DNA of 64,000 nt, taken from the NCBI GenBank assembly GCA_013397455.1, contig VYZB01000030.1:3317213-3381212 (forward strand), in the 5' to 3' direction. A model generated the notes under the pieces. It did no database searches. It saw only the letters and a list, made by a program, of their open reading frames with translations, and was not told the origin of the DNA. Source of the stretch: Crotophaga sulcirostris. Its lineage: Eukaryota > Chordata > Aves > Cuculiformes > Crotophagidae. Positions 50,701 to 63,200 of this stretch are shown here, one piece after another (position 1 is the first letter of the stretch; the number at the start of each line of letters is the position of its first letter). The position numbers were made by a program, and so were the translations under genes.

Positions 50701-52735
50701 TAACTAGAGAAACACCACATGCTAAATGATAGGTATTTTCTTGTACTGGAATAAGATCCTAATTATTGCTTACTTTTGCCAGTTCCTATGAATCACGGGG
50801 AAAATATTAAAGCAAAAGTAAATACTGGTTCCTTGTCGTAATGACAGTAATAATCTCAAACAATAAAGTAACATAAGTCATTGACATTACTAAAAAGTGT
50901 ATATGATTGTTTTTCTCATTAAGTTTGCAGAAAACTCCCTGCAAACAAAAAGCGTTTGTCTGAAGAACTGCTGAAGCCTAAGAAGCAGCTGTGCCCATTC
51001 TACCAGTCCAATGCAATTTTTCTGAAAATTCCTATCAAGACATTCCCAGTGGTAGGCATGAGTAGGGTGGCAGTGGAGACCTAAAAGTATTGCAGAGAAA
51101 CAGCAGACTAAGCCTTACATAGATCAACAGCCTCACATCCTTACATTTGTCAGCAGTTAAAGATTTTCACAGTGTGGCAAATAAGTCAAGAACTCCACCA
51201 TGTCCCACTCACCCTTCAAAACACACTTCTGAAAACTGGCTACAAAAGTAATTTTCCAGGAGAGTCTAAGTATCTACAGCAAATAATATACTGCATCCTT
51301 CTGGTATTCCTTTCATCCCAGAGGATACTGCACATATTTAAATCAAATACTTGTGTTTTCACATTTTTTTTAAATATCCAGATGTTCAAGTGCTACTGTC
51401 ACTAGTTAGAAGAAAACAGTCAGAGAAGCCCAATGAAGAGGATCAGGATGAGTGGGCGCTATTTCAAAAAGTCTCTACTTTAAATCCATTAGGTTTAAGT
51501 GCCACAATGCTCAATTCATTTTATCACAATGCCTTAAATAGCCTGTTCTGCTACCGTGAGTCAGATAATCAAGGGCACAAGCATTTTAGTTATAAAAGCT
51601 TGCACATCTACAACACCAGTTGTTTATTTCCATAAAATCGCACACTCATGAGTAAAATGTCTTTAAATTGAAAGCCTAGATTCTTTCTTCCTCTAGTTTG
51701 CCTATATTACTTGCTGAAAGATGTGCTATTTCCCTCAAATTTTTCATTTCTCATGCAGAGATACATAAGTCACACACGTACTGGCCTTTGTAACAAAAAT
51801 CTCCATATTCAAGTGTGAGAATGGTTCACATACAAATACACTTGACAGTAAGAGTCTTTCAAGAAACACTGGAATTAAAATTAAAAAAGGAGGCATTTCA
51901 GTGTGATCGCACTGTCCTCCTGATCCAAATGGCACAAAGAGAAAGCATAAAGTTCAAGTTGGCTTACTTCAAGTCTAAATAAGATATCTTTGGGGTCTTT
52001 CATTATAAGGGACCTCAAAGCTCTTTATTGGTTTTCTGAGTAAATTCCATTTCACCCTTTGCCTGGAAAGCAACCGACACTCCAATGGAGTATGGTAGCT
52101 CGTTAACAGCAAGTAACAATATTGGAGCAAAACCTGAATGTCATATGCAACCAGATCTACAAAGGAAAAATACTGCCATAGTAGAGTCCATGCAAGGTGA
52201 GGGCTAGTTCAACTCTCATCCTAAAGTAAAGAAAAAAAAAAAAAAAAAAGGTCTTTCAGGTTCAGAATGAACAACAGAAGAGGTTTTTTGATCTGTGAAA
52301 TGACAGCAAGACACAGCCCTGCCATAAGTGCAATGCATGGACACTGGTTTGCTACCAAGCCTGGGAAAAACAACACAGGCTGAAGACAGCCATAGAAGAT
52401 CACTCTCTGTTTCTGTGCCAATCTGCTTTGTGCCCAGGGGTTTCCAATGCAAAAAAAATGGAAGTCAAAGCACGCAAGTAATTGTACATTGAGCAGGAAG
52501 ATGGAGAAGCACGTTCCAGTTCTGCCAGATCCTATACATGTGTAACATATGCAGAAGCTTACACACACACACTTCCACAAAAGGTCACACAAAATGCGAA
52601 AAATACATTTTTCCAAGTCAGCAGCATGAAACTCCACCAAAAATAATCATGAGCCACTGTTAAAATGACAGTATTAGGTTTTGTGGCATTTTGCTGCATT
52701 TTAAGGCAAGCAATGAGTTGCAGCATGTTCTCTCC
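50701..52735. other. Non-coding stretch, no gene recognised
   Basis: Unique AT-rich DNA. It contains the longest homopolymer of the window, eighteen A at 52232-52249, and a short CA run near 52560. The minus-strand open frame of 139 codons (52221-52640) ends in the poly-Phe/Leu reading of that A run. It is hydrophobic and cysteine-rich throughout, and has no family resemblance; I regard it as chance. Confidence 0.65.
52232..52249. repeat. A18 homopolymer
   Basis: Eighteen consecutive A. No retroposed gene body or processed pseudogene could be recognised immediately upstream, so it is not clearly a poly(A) tail. Confidence 0.9.
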
Positions 52736-52830
52736 ATAGAATCATAGAATTACCCAAGTGGGAAGGGACCCAAACAGATCAACTCCTATCCCTACACAGG
52801 ACTCTCCCAACATTCATTCATCCTTCACAA
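52736..52830 (-). mobile_element. CR1 LINE 3' tail
   Basis: At the plus-strand left edge are ATAGAATCATAGAATT and then GGGAAGGGACCCAAACAGAT, CAACTCCTATCCCTACACAGG and ACTCTCCCAACATTC. This is the reverse complement of a CR1 3' untranslated region ending in its characteristic ATTCTATG-type 8-base repeat. It differs in sequence from the copy at 37.4 kb and so belongs to a different CR1 subfamily. Beyond about 52830 the similarity fades. A faint AACCTTTCCTTCTAAT at 53199-53214 may be a more internal remnant of the same insertion. Confidence 0.75.
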
Positions 52831-55419
52831 GCCTTTCCCATTGTGCCTGCAGCTTGGCTGGTTGCTCCCTGCTCTTTGCATAACATCCTCAGTGGCCTCT
52901 TCCATCACTCCTTACCTACCACATCCCACAGTTTGTAAACAGCTCCTTGTGCACCACAGCTGGAAAGGGGCAGCTTGAACTCAAAAGACAACAACTACCT
53001 TGATCTCCTGGCTTCAGCAGATCTCTGGGAGGCCATTTGAGAAAGGGCAGCCTCCCACTGACTGGGTTGCAGTTTTTTGTCTACACACACTAAGCAACTC
53101 TCAGCAGCAGCACCTTTCCATATTCTGACACCATGACAGACTACTGAATTATGTCAGCTTCCCGCTCTCTGCATGGATCTAAACCCTTTGACCACTCAAC
53201 CTTTCCTTCTAATGATTTTTTTAGGTAAAAGAGGCTTCTGTTCTCACAATCACCCCTTTCAAGTATTCATGATGAGACTTAAAATGCTTCAGCACAGAAC
53301 ATCTTAGGTTGTCTTACAGCTGCTTTAACCTTTTTATAAAAACCACTACCTTAAACTGATCTATGAAAAAAAATAATTGATAGAGATTATCAAACTTTAG
53401 AATCAATTGTTAGCAAATGCTTTCATTCAGTTCTACAAGCATTGTCTCTGCTGCTCTGTTGCTCACTGGTAAGGTGGTGACAGGATGCTTGAAGTATTTC
53501 CAAACAAGAAAAGTTCTACAGAGATCAGTATTCCACCAGATGGAACATTTAAAGTTATCTTTAAATGCTTTGCATGATGTATTTGTAACTGGTCATTTAG
53601 AAAAACAAACAAGCAGTAAAGAAGAAAAAAAAAACCTGCCATCCATCCAGAAACAACTCATATGCTGTCATTGGGTTCACCCAAGGCATCCACTACAAGG
53701 AGTGGTTAGTGGAACAGTTAACAAGCAGTTCATGGTGAAAACAGATAACACATGCCTGTAACTAAAGTAGCAAATAGCAGCTAGCAGTCACGTTTCATTT
53801 GCATTTGGAAAGAGGGACCCTATTTGCCAGCTCTGGCCCTGAACAGCATCACTTTTGATTGAAGCTTGATCAAAATGCCACCTGAATTCAGAAAAGCCTA
53901 AGTATGTTACTACATCATCGCTAATAAAATTTCTAAATAGTCTCAGTGCTTCACTCACAACTCTTTTCACAGCCAACTATATAATTTAAAAGAACAGTAA
54001 TTGGCACAATTTTTTTCATGCTGCACAAGAAGTTTTACAGGAAAAGCTCAAACACTCCCTTAGCTTGTCTATTCTTAAGTTCAGGGCTGCTCCCAGTTAG
54101 GCCAGGACAGAAGCTTGTAATAACCAGGTCCTTAACTGGATTTAGGCTATTTCCTGCTTTTTCATCCAGGGCTGGGCAGGCCTGTGTTTTAATGTAGCAG
54201 CAGTCCTACTGGCAGGTCCACTAAAGAATCAGCAGAAGCCCATCAATCCAAGTAAAACTCAGAACCAACTGACATCAATTTAAGCTTCTCCTTCCAGACC
54301 CGTTTTCTCCCAAGATATTTTTGAGCATTTCTTTCCAGCATCACTTCATTGGGTCCAGACATAGCATTGCATTTCAAAATGAGATAGTTATTGCCTACCC
54401 ATGGCTAATCACGAGCATAAACATTAGGAGATAAAATACCTGGTGACACCTCCTAAGCAGAATAACTCCCAGGTGTGTTCAGCAAAGAACTGAAGAGAAC
54501 AAAGCAGTTGTTCTGAAGGTAACTGCTGGGCACAGAAATTGGGCACATTGAAAGCAGAATCAAACAATTCAAATAACTTTCAAATACTTATGTTTCCTTA
54601 TCAATGTATCAAAGGAAAGCCAAAACATGCTTTCCCTTTTTTTGAAGATACAGACTTTCTTCTGTTAGAACTCTTACCCAACAGACAATTGCAGTGAAAC
54701 AGGAAGAAAAAAAAGAAAAAGGAAAGACCAAGTACTGACTCTCTTGTATTAGGAATATTATTGATAATATTTGCACTGAGGCAAAACCAGATAACAGCAG
54801 GATGGATACCAGTCACACAGTGAAACAGTAAAGATGTGGAAAATTACATCTTGAATTCATTAGTCTGCTATTACATCAGACTTTGGCCACTAACAGGCAA
54901 CAATTTTCCGTGGAAATGGCAAATTTGCGCTTTTGGTGTATGCATGCCTGGACAGAGAGGCAGAAAGCAATGTTGTTATGTTCCAGAGAACATGGGCTGT
55001 TTGGTTTAAAAAAAAAAGAAAAGAAACAAACACCATTTACTGTAATGCTGAGGAATGAAATTTGCAGTGAAGAAACAACTGTTCTGCACTTCTTAAAATA
55101 CAGCCCATCAGACACTTAATCTAAAAACAAGTTTTCTCAGAATAGAGGTGAAAAGACTTATAAACACTTTATCTTGTCCAGAGCTTAAATCAGTACTGTT
55201 ATACTTCAAGCTGTAACTTATGGCAGTTATACTATCTGTTCCAGACTGTTCCTATAACAGATGAATATTTGATGGTCACCACCATTCTGCTCTTCTTTTA
55301 CATCTTCTGTCTACAGATATGATTTTTTAAAAATTAGTAAATAAACCACACAACAGCCTGAGCTCTCCTTCCCAAATTGCAGTAACCTATTATCTGTTTT
55401 ACAACATGGCTTAGGTGGT
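52831..55419. other. Non-coding stretch, no gene recognised
   Basis: Mostly unique sequence, perhaps including a badly eroded interior of the CR1 copy at its left edge. Open frames of up to 114 codons (53417-53761) show no domain. The part 54060-54260 is somewhat richer in G and C, but no element was identified in it. Confidence 0.6.
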
Positions 55420-55525
55420 CCCACCAGGGACAAGGACTACATTGTCCTAGGCACTGTGCAAACAAACCAGGAAAGACAATCCCTGCCCCAAAGTATGTTA
55501 GGGTAAGCAAAAAAGAATCTGAATA
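55420..55525 (+). mobile_element. Ancient amniote retroposon fragment (turtle/crocodile-rich family)
   Basis: ACATTGTCCTAGGCACTGTG, then CAAACAAACCAGGAAAGACA and ATCCCTGCCCCAAAG closely follow a repeat that is very abundant in turtle and crocodilian genomes (CCATTGTGCTAGGCGCTGTAC, AAACACA.., AAGACAGTCCCTGCCCCAAAG). Preceding bases (CTTAGGTGGTCCCACCA) fit the part just upstream. Its survival in a bird points to an insertion older than the bird/crocodile split. I do not assign a family name. Confidence 0.6.
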
Positions 55526-57437
55526 CAGACAAAATAAAAGGAGGACTTCAGAGAGTCAAACGTGTTCAGAAAAACTTTCTGCACTAGGACAAGTTTTTCT
55601 ATATCAACATAGCTCTGTCATGGAGGAAACGTGCCTTCATATAGTGCCAAATAAAGTAGCCTCTTATTTCATGTAAAAAAAATGACTAGACAAAAAATAC
55701 AGAGCTAAATGCATTTGCTTAGTTTTAATGCTAAAATATCACATCTTTCCAGTATAGACACAACCTACGCAGCACAATCGAAGCAGGTACAAAGTGAGTA
55801 CAAATGATCTTACATCTGTAACAGAGTATCCAGTGCTGACAGCACCATTAAGCAGGCCACAAAGCTGTCCCCAGACAACAGGCTTGCCTCTAGGATCTTC
55901 TGCGACAGATAAGGATGTGTGCCCAAAGCAGTACCCTCCTCTGGGCTCTCCCATGAGACAGTCTTGGGCCTGGTGTGCTCCAAGGTGCACTCCAACCTGA
56001 AGATCTGCTCAAGATCTTCCTAGAAGCAGCACACGTCCTCAGTCAAACCTCACTGATGCCATGCAACCAATCCCACGTGACAGAAAATGAACATCACAGT
56101 AAGCCAAGAGAAAGGATGTGGTAGAAATTCTTCAGCAGCTTGAGGACATGTGTTTGGTGCACAAGTGCTCAGTACACAAGTCTGAGGGTGGGGCATTGGT
56201 TCAGACCTATGTCCACATCACAGTTGGGTTGGACGCCTTAGGTAGGCAGCTGCAGCAGAAATGGAAATAACTGCTTTTTCTAGAAGAAAGGAATCACTTT
56301 CACATGCACTGGGAGCACCATACGATCCACAATAAGGCATAGTAGACTGGTAAATTTAACATTATTGCTTTGAAATAGATACTTGCATAGATGTTACCTC
56401 AAACTAAATCCTGCTTTAACCTTCCCTGAGGCCATTAAAGACTGGTGAGAGATGACCAGCCAAAGGAGTTAGTACTGGCAAAGACTGCAGATGGGGAAGC
56501 AATGCCTCCTTTCACATCTCATGTCTTTGACTCACGAGGGGTTTGTGTTGTTTGTTGTTCGTTTTTTAAAAAAAAAAACAAAACCAACCACCACAAAACT
56601 TGAAAAAGTCTACATTTAGTGACAGACTTCAGTATCTCAATGCAAAAAAGAATCCCAGTTGGTAGCATAGAATTGTCAATAACTAATGCAATTTCAGCAC
56701 AATTTCCTCAAAACAAAAAACAGTGAAAAGCAAGAGTTGTTTTTCTTTTTTTTAGAAAGTAACATAACCCACATTTCCAGTGAAACGCTTTTGAATGCTT
56801 ATTTTGATGTTTTTAATTAAAAGACTCAATTTTGCCACAACTAGGGACCAAAAGAATAATCTTCCAATCACAGATCTGACTGCAGAAATACAACCAGGAA
56901 AACAGGTTTCTCTCATTTGTGAAGTGCCAAAATCTTGATAGAAAGGTGGAAAACTCAGTTACAATGAAACATGAGGTCAAGTATTCAGAATGCAAATAAT
57001 CCACCCAGACCTAGAAGTTTATATCCACAGCAACCACATTGAGCTATCTGCCAAAGTTCAGCTGAAACTCAGGTTTCAGGGGAAAAAAAAAGCACACCAG
57101 AAGACATCCATTTAGACTTGAAAAGGGCAGTTTTAAAAGATGCAAGAACAATAATATTTTAGTACTAGAAACTGAGTTTTCTTTAGTAATACACAGCTTC
57201 CCATGAATAATAAAAGAGTACTCAATGTTTTATGAGGTATAGCTTCGTCACGAAGAATATCTGTAGGGTTTGCTTATAATATACTGATGCTTTTGCCTTA
57301 AAAAGTTCACAGTAATATTCAACCAGCTAATCTAAGGCAACCACATACTACAATGACAGTCAGAGAAAGAAAAATCAAACAGGGCATTCTAAAAAATGGA
57401 TGGGGAATTAAAAATACTTCATTATTTCTTCACATTA
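55526..57437. other. Non-coding stretch, no gene recognised
   Basis: No gene supported. The part 55830-56260 is locally richer in G and C. Overlapping plus and minus frames there (55739-56000) share no recognisable protein. A G/T tract facing an A/C tract forms an imperfect hairpin at 56538-56600, listed separately. Confidence 0.6.
56538..56600. repeat. G/T tract meeting its complement: imperfect inverted repeat
   Basis: A G/T-rich left half (GGGGTTTGTGTTGTTTGTTG, then TTTTTT) runs directly into an A/C-rich right half (a run of A, then CAAAACCAACCACCACAAAA). Read in reverse complement, the right half follows the left with a few mismatches, so about 27 bp on each side could pair. It resembles two of the window's G/T tracts placed head to head. 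Confidence 0.5.
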
Positions 57438-57530
57438 CTGTAGTATCCAGGAGTCCTAATTAGCTCAGACCCCACTGTGCTAGACACTGCTGTACAACCA
57501 ATTTATGAACTAGACATGCTTCTCAATGAA
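57438..57530 (+). mobile_element. Ancient amniote retroposon fragment, second copy
   Basis: ACTGTAGTATCCAGGAGTCC, TAATTAGCTCAGACCCCACT and GTGCTAGACACTGCTGTACA follow the same turtle/crocodile-type repeat as 55420-55525, in the same orientation. This copy preserves more of the upstream part (TAGTGCCTAGAGGCCCCAA..) and less of the downstream part. Two diverged copies about 2 kb apart support the family call for both. Confidence 0.6.
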
Positions 57531-60160
57531 CAAGAGAAAGTACAAGCTAATAATGTTATTACAGTATCAGGGCAGCATTATCTTGGACAATGAGAAATGT
57601 AGAAGTTTTATATGCTTTCTTTATTGTTATTAAAAGTAGCATTGTTACCTTGGCAACTGCTGAACTGCTTGGGAATTTGTTAAAGAAACCCAAATGTTAT
57701 TTATACTTGCACATTTGTAATCAATTTAGGGAAAACAATTGGAGTTTTGTTTAGTGTACAGCGGTTGTTTTTTTTTTAGAAAAAGAAATCAAATCACATA
57801 TTTTTTCCTTATGACTATGACCCTGCAAATTTCAACTTTTTAAAATAGATCAGTTCTTGGGATTGAATTAAGGCAAATCATAACTTATTTGCACCCAAAG
57901 TAATCTGCAGTTTCATACACAATGAGTCTAATAATCCATCTAGGACCCTGGTCAGAAGTAGAAACACAGACACCATGCAGTGCACACAAAAATACTTAAC
58001 AGAGAGCTTTCCATCTACTGGGCAGAGGGACAGACTCTTCACCTGAGGGAGGAGGGGAAAGGAATCCCAGACAACCATTTTTTAAAGGCCCAGGAAACAC
58101 TCCTAGGTATGAAAACATGCAAGTCGGTACACAGGATCCCCATACACTGCACAGTCAAACCTGGAACTTGTAGGTCTTTTAGCTTCTAAGTGTTGGTATA
58201 CCTTTTTTCCTTTTATCCTTCTCTAGCAGTATCTATTTGCTTTTAAGATAAGAACTGGGTGCATAGAGATAATGGGAAATTGCAGGAGGATCAGTCTGTG
58301 AGATGTGATTGTGTGGGATGGTTGTTTTCTTCCTAGTTTTCATCAACACATTATTCCCCAAGTACAGACCAGCCCAAAAGCAATGAAAAGCTTTTCTGTC
58401 AAGGAACCTCATGAAACTCAACTAAGCTATGAAAAGAAGGGGCTGATTTTGTATTATCTCAACTTCAAAAATTGCAAATCACCACACACCATCACTGTGT
58501 GAAAGTACCCCAAGCAAAACACCCATTTTCCTCAAAATAAATGCAGCCAGAGGCACAGCAGGGTCCTTAAGATTTTGTCAACTCTTTAAGGTGTACTGAG
58601 TCAATTTGATTAAAATGCAAGGGTTAAATACAAATCTTCCTGACCCATAGTTGCAAGACTGGTCCTTGGCTTCAGTCTTACTACTAGTGACTCACAACAA
58701 ACATACAGTCACAGCTGGGTCCTCAGGAGCTGGTCCTCCTTTCCATCACCTCGAAGCTTGCCTGGGGGTTACTCCTCTCACCCAGCAATTCCTGGGTTGA
58801 ATTGCTGCTGCAGGTTCCCTCCTCCTCAACTCCCAAAAGCCTCCTTCCTTGCAAGCCACAAAACAACCTGCCCAGTTAGATCTCAAGGGTTTCATCTGCC
58901 TCCTGGAGAAGCTGCAAGGGCAAGACAGCAAAATGCCACTGAGCACCAGCAGTCATAACAGGACATAATACACCATACATCTTCTCAACTGCAGACACCC
59001 AGAGTGAGGTGCTAAGCTTCACCAAAACTTTAGAATTCTATGTATCTTTTCAGCTAAATCGCAAAGGGACACATGGACAACACAATGCAGTTTCACAAAG
59101 GAAGTATCATTTTCCAAATGCTTTTTAGAGTGAAAGTTAGGTTTTCTTTCTCTAAAATTAAGTCTTTTCATTTTCCCCATTTAATCACACTACACTTGGA
59201 AGTTCAACTTAAATCAGCGCCAGAGGAACTCCTCTTTTAAATAACTATCTTTAGTGAGAGAACAATTACTGAAACACACTCTCGAGAAAACATGAATACT
59301 CACAAGGCTAAGAAAAACTAGAATTCAAATGTTTTTAAACAGAAATTAATTGTTTCAATATGAATGTTGAACAGTTACAGAGCTCCTATTATTGCTATTG
59401 CATTACAAACAAATTTGACAAGAGAATAGATATAGGGCTATTGACAGCTCCACCATAGGTATGTGTTATACTTATGGGCCAATATTTAGTATATTTGCTA
59501 TAGGTTATTATGAAGAAATGAACAACATAATTGCTCAGAGAATTTGAACCTTAAACTCAGAATATTGCACCTTTTTTTCAAGTATATAAGTCTGAGACAA
59601 TTACTGTCAGATACAATCCTGACTCTGAATTTCCTTTCATTTAAGCCTCTAATGAGATAATAACATGAGAGCCTTAGTGTTTTGTTTTACAAGGTTGTGG
59701 TAGAACTTAAAAGCAACTGAAGATTTCCCCCTAAAATTTGTTCTTGTGGAGAGAAGGCACGACATCGAAACTTAGTCTTTTGCTCCCTCATTAAAAAGAT
59801 ACAGCAGACAAGAATTTAAGTGCATGTTTGTCTCGAAGATTAAAACATCCATGAAACATTCACCTCGAACCTACTTAACACTTCAAGAAGTGGCTCACAT
59901 GAAGAAAAAATGGTACAGATCAGGCTGTTCACACACTGACATTCCAATACCCCAGACATGTTTCGGCACGAAAAGACAAAGTTCAAGATCTGTGCAGACA
60001 CCTGTATGCTCAAGTCATATTTAAAGTTCCACATTTCCTCTCACACTGACATCTGGGTTTATTCTGTCAGTCTCCACTCTTGGGGCTAACCTTCCTGCCC
60101 GCAATTTCCCTGTGTGCTGGGGTTGTAAAGCCCACAGTCCCTTGACCTGAGGTCACTAGC
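57531..60160. other. Non-coding stretch, no gene recognised
   Basis: AT-rich apart from 58690-58960, which is locally richer in G and C and open on both strands (58746-58958). The frames mirror each other and resemble nothing known. Nothing else is supported here. Confidence 0.6.
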
Positions 60161-60262
60161 CATGACCATCTCATCTACGTAGGATGAAGTTAAAGCAGTG
60201 AAGTTAAATCACTTTTCCCAATGAGAATTTCAGTATGGAGGAGGAAGATTAGAATGGAAAAT
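60161..60262 (+). mobile_element. Probable MIR-family SINE relic
   Basis: ACCATCTCATCTACGTAGGA, then AGCAGTGAAGTTAAATCACT, TTTCCCAA and, after a gap, TTTCAGTATGGAGGAGGAAG and ATTAGAATGG follow the MIR core and its 3' side (CCCATTTTACAGATG.., CAGAGAGGTTAAGTGACTTGCCCAA.., GTCAGTGGCAGAGCTGGGATTAGAA). The order and strand are consistent over about 100 bp. The ends are approximate. Confidence 0.45.
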
Positions 60263-63200
60263 GCGATAGAATGGGGGAAGTAACTTTAAAAACTGCCTTC
60301 TTCTACAGAGCACAAACAGGAGGTTGAGATAAATAAGAAATAGCACTGGGACAACTGTGCTAGGATACAGAGCAAGAAGACATGCGTGCCAAATCAGCAC
60401 AGACTTGAATTATCCTGAGATTCCTTTTTAGACCCAAATGCTGTGAACCCTAGTCAAAACCGAATAATGGTGATGTAAAACATGAGGACATCAACAACAC
60501 CAGCAGAATTATATACAGACCTCAAGAATTGTTAAGACTTCAAAATTGTTCCTCCCAGTGACAATTCAAAGGGGTTGGCACTGACTCACACAAGTGTCCC
60601 AGGGAAGAGTCTGTGGCAACAAGAGAGGGAGGAACAAAGCGAAGCCTTGCTGTTGCCTATGGAGCAGCACCTCCCTCTTTGATCTAGATGGGATGCTTAG
60701 GGCCATATTCCAATGCAAATTTGAAGCCGGAGCTGCTAACTACAGCCCCCAGTCAGCAGTAGGGAGAGCAAGGGCTGCCATAGCCCCCAGCTTGGCACCT
60801 CTGCTGAAGGGCCTGCAATCAGAAGGAAAATTTGTGTATGGTTCTCAGGGTAGGGAAACAAGGGCTATGGCTTGCAACCTATAAGGGTCTGCTTATGTAA
60901 CTGTCTCCTGAGAGGATTTGCAGCCTCCACCCACACTGCGTTTTGGGGAGCCACTGGCAGGAAGTGAGGCAGCCATTTTCCCCTCCCATCACGCAGAGCA
61001 AGGGTGAGGGTCGTGAGACAAGACGGCTGCCACAGACACTCACAGCACTGTGCAACAAGACAGAGGGAAAAGACAGAATGAAAGAACTAAAAAGGCTGCC
61101 AGGAATGTGTTTTACTTGTGTTTTAATTATTCATACTAAGCTAAGTCCTAGGCTAGTTTGTTTCACATGGCACTATCACAGCACCCAAGGCAATTACCTC
61201 TGTTTACAGGACATAATGAATAAATAGATTCCAGGACATAGAGCTTGGCCTCAGAGCTACCATATACTCCAAGATCACCTTCAAAAAACGACCCAGCTGG
61301 GCACTTACTTTTGTTTCCCTGAGGTGAGCAGCTACCTTTAAAAACTTACCATCGTCATGGGGAAGGCAATAATTACAGAACTGCATACTAGAGAGAATAA
61401 CAATTTTTTTCTGTTCTATCCCTACTGTCCCTTTCTGCACCCTCTTCAAAGAGAGGGCAGGGAGAAGCTCTCAGGTAAAAGCACTCATATGGCAATACTG
61501 CTGCAGAAAGGTGCTGTACTCGTACACTCGTTCCTGCATCACAATATATTATATATAGCAGGATAAAGGATAGTATCTCCATTTTATTTTCTATCTTTGC
61601 TGACCCTCCTGATTAAACTGCTTGTCATTTTAAGGACATTTCCATCTGCTAGCTTGTTTCTCCTTATTTCAAATTCCAACAAGGGCAGACAAGGAATACC
61701 CTCAGATATTCCCAATGCAGTGCAATAATTTTCAATAATATCCTATAAGTCTTAATTTTAAAATACATTTTCAAGACACATTCAGGCAAGACTGCTTAGC
61801 AGAAGAGGAACCCCATGATTAGGGAACAAGACAAAATTTCATCTTGCACTTTAACAATGTGCAACATCTGCAGTGTTATAGATAGTCCATTCTTTGCTCA
61901 GGTTTTCTCCCTTCATACCTCAACTCTAGCACAAAAACTAGAATATTTTTGTTAAAAAAAAGGAGTAATAGAAGCAGAAATATTTTGTTGAATCTGCTTA
62001 CAAAAAATATCCTTTAAGCTCTAGTTGCTATGCATGAAGCAATTCATAGCAGCTAAAAAGGCAGGAGAGAGCTCTTGCTAACCAGTGAATATAAGCAATT
62101 AGCCAAGAGGAAAGCAAAGAGCAAGTTGCTCATGCTCTTACGCAGCTTATCAAGTTTATTCTGCACTGTTACATTTTTGTAATTTATATAAAAAGCCAGA
62201 AGCTATTTGACGAGATTAAAAACAGCAATTTAATCACATATGAAAGATCAGGGGAACTGGATGCCTCAGGACATTGCAGACTTCTCACCTCCCACTAACC
62301 TGCCCGAAACTTGCCTTGGTCATGTTCAATGTTAACTAAAAATAACTTTTAAATATCTGTTTCTTTATTAGGCTCATCTCTCTAAACAGAGGCATGAAAT
62401 TTATTAAAGTTATCACATGAAATATTGAATGCTTGCACAGCAGAAAGTAGTAACTTGCAAGTTCAGCAGTCTTCCCTCTGTGGTGACGTAACTGCTCTAA
62501 CAAAGCAAAACTCTTAGTGAATGGCAGATTTTAGAGACTTCATAACGAAAAACTTCCAAAAGTAGAAGGTGAAATGTGACTTCGCTCACTAAAATAATCA
62601 AATGAATGCATTCACGTGTAACCTCTATATAGTCACTTATCCTATCAAACCTACGATACCCTATCCCATTGTTTCAATATTACATTTCTGACATTTTAAT
62701 ATTAAACAGCAGTTACATTTATCAACTACATCTCCTTTGAAGCCTGACCTCAAAGTGACCTAAAGAATTAAATGCCGGTACTATGACTACATAGTTGTTT
62801 AATTTGAGGCAATCTTGTATTTATTGCTGTTATACAAATAACAAAGCTCTTCATCATCTAGGTCTCTTGGGAGCCTCAGGTTTTTCTTCTTTAAAAACTT
62901 CTTTATAGGCAACAATCAGAAAAGACCAGAAGTTATTTACTTGCTCAGAAATTTGTTCTAAATGTGTATGTACCTGCATTACAAACAGTAGTTGCAACAG
63001 GTACTCCTGTGTATTGGAGTCAAGAATAGAAGAAATATCAAGTTGGCACTAGCTTCTCAGAGATGGCACTAATTGTTCCCCTGTCAAAGCTTGCAGAAAG
63101 CATGGACAGCCTGCTGAGATGTACTTGATCTATGAGTAACCCTCTTTTGCTTAGTCAATATTCCACTTCAGAGAAAGACTGAAATTCATGATTGGAAAAA

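Noticed and set aside
52221..52640. A 139-codon minus-strand open frame, hydrophobic and cysteine-rich
   Set aside because: It ends in the poly-Phe/Leu reading of an A18 run, has no family resemblance, and is of a length expected by chance in 64 kb.
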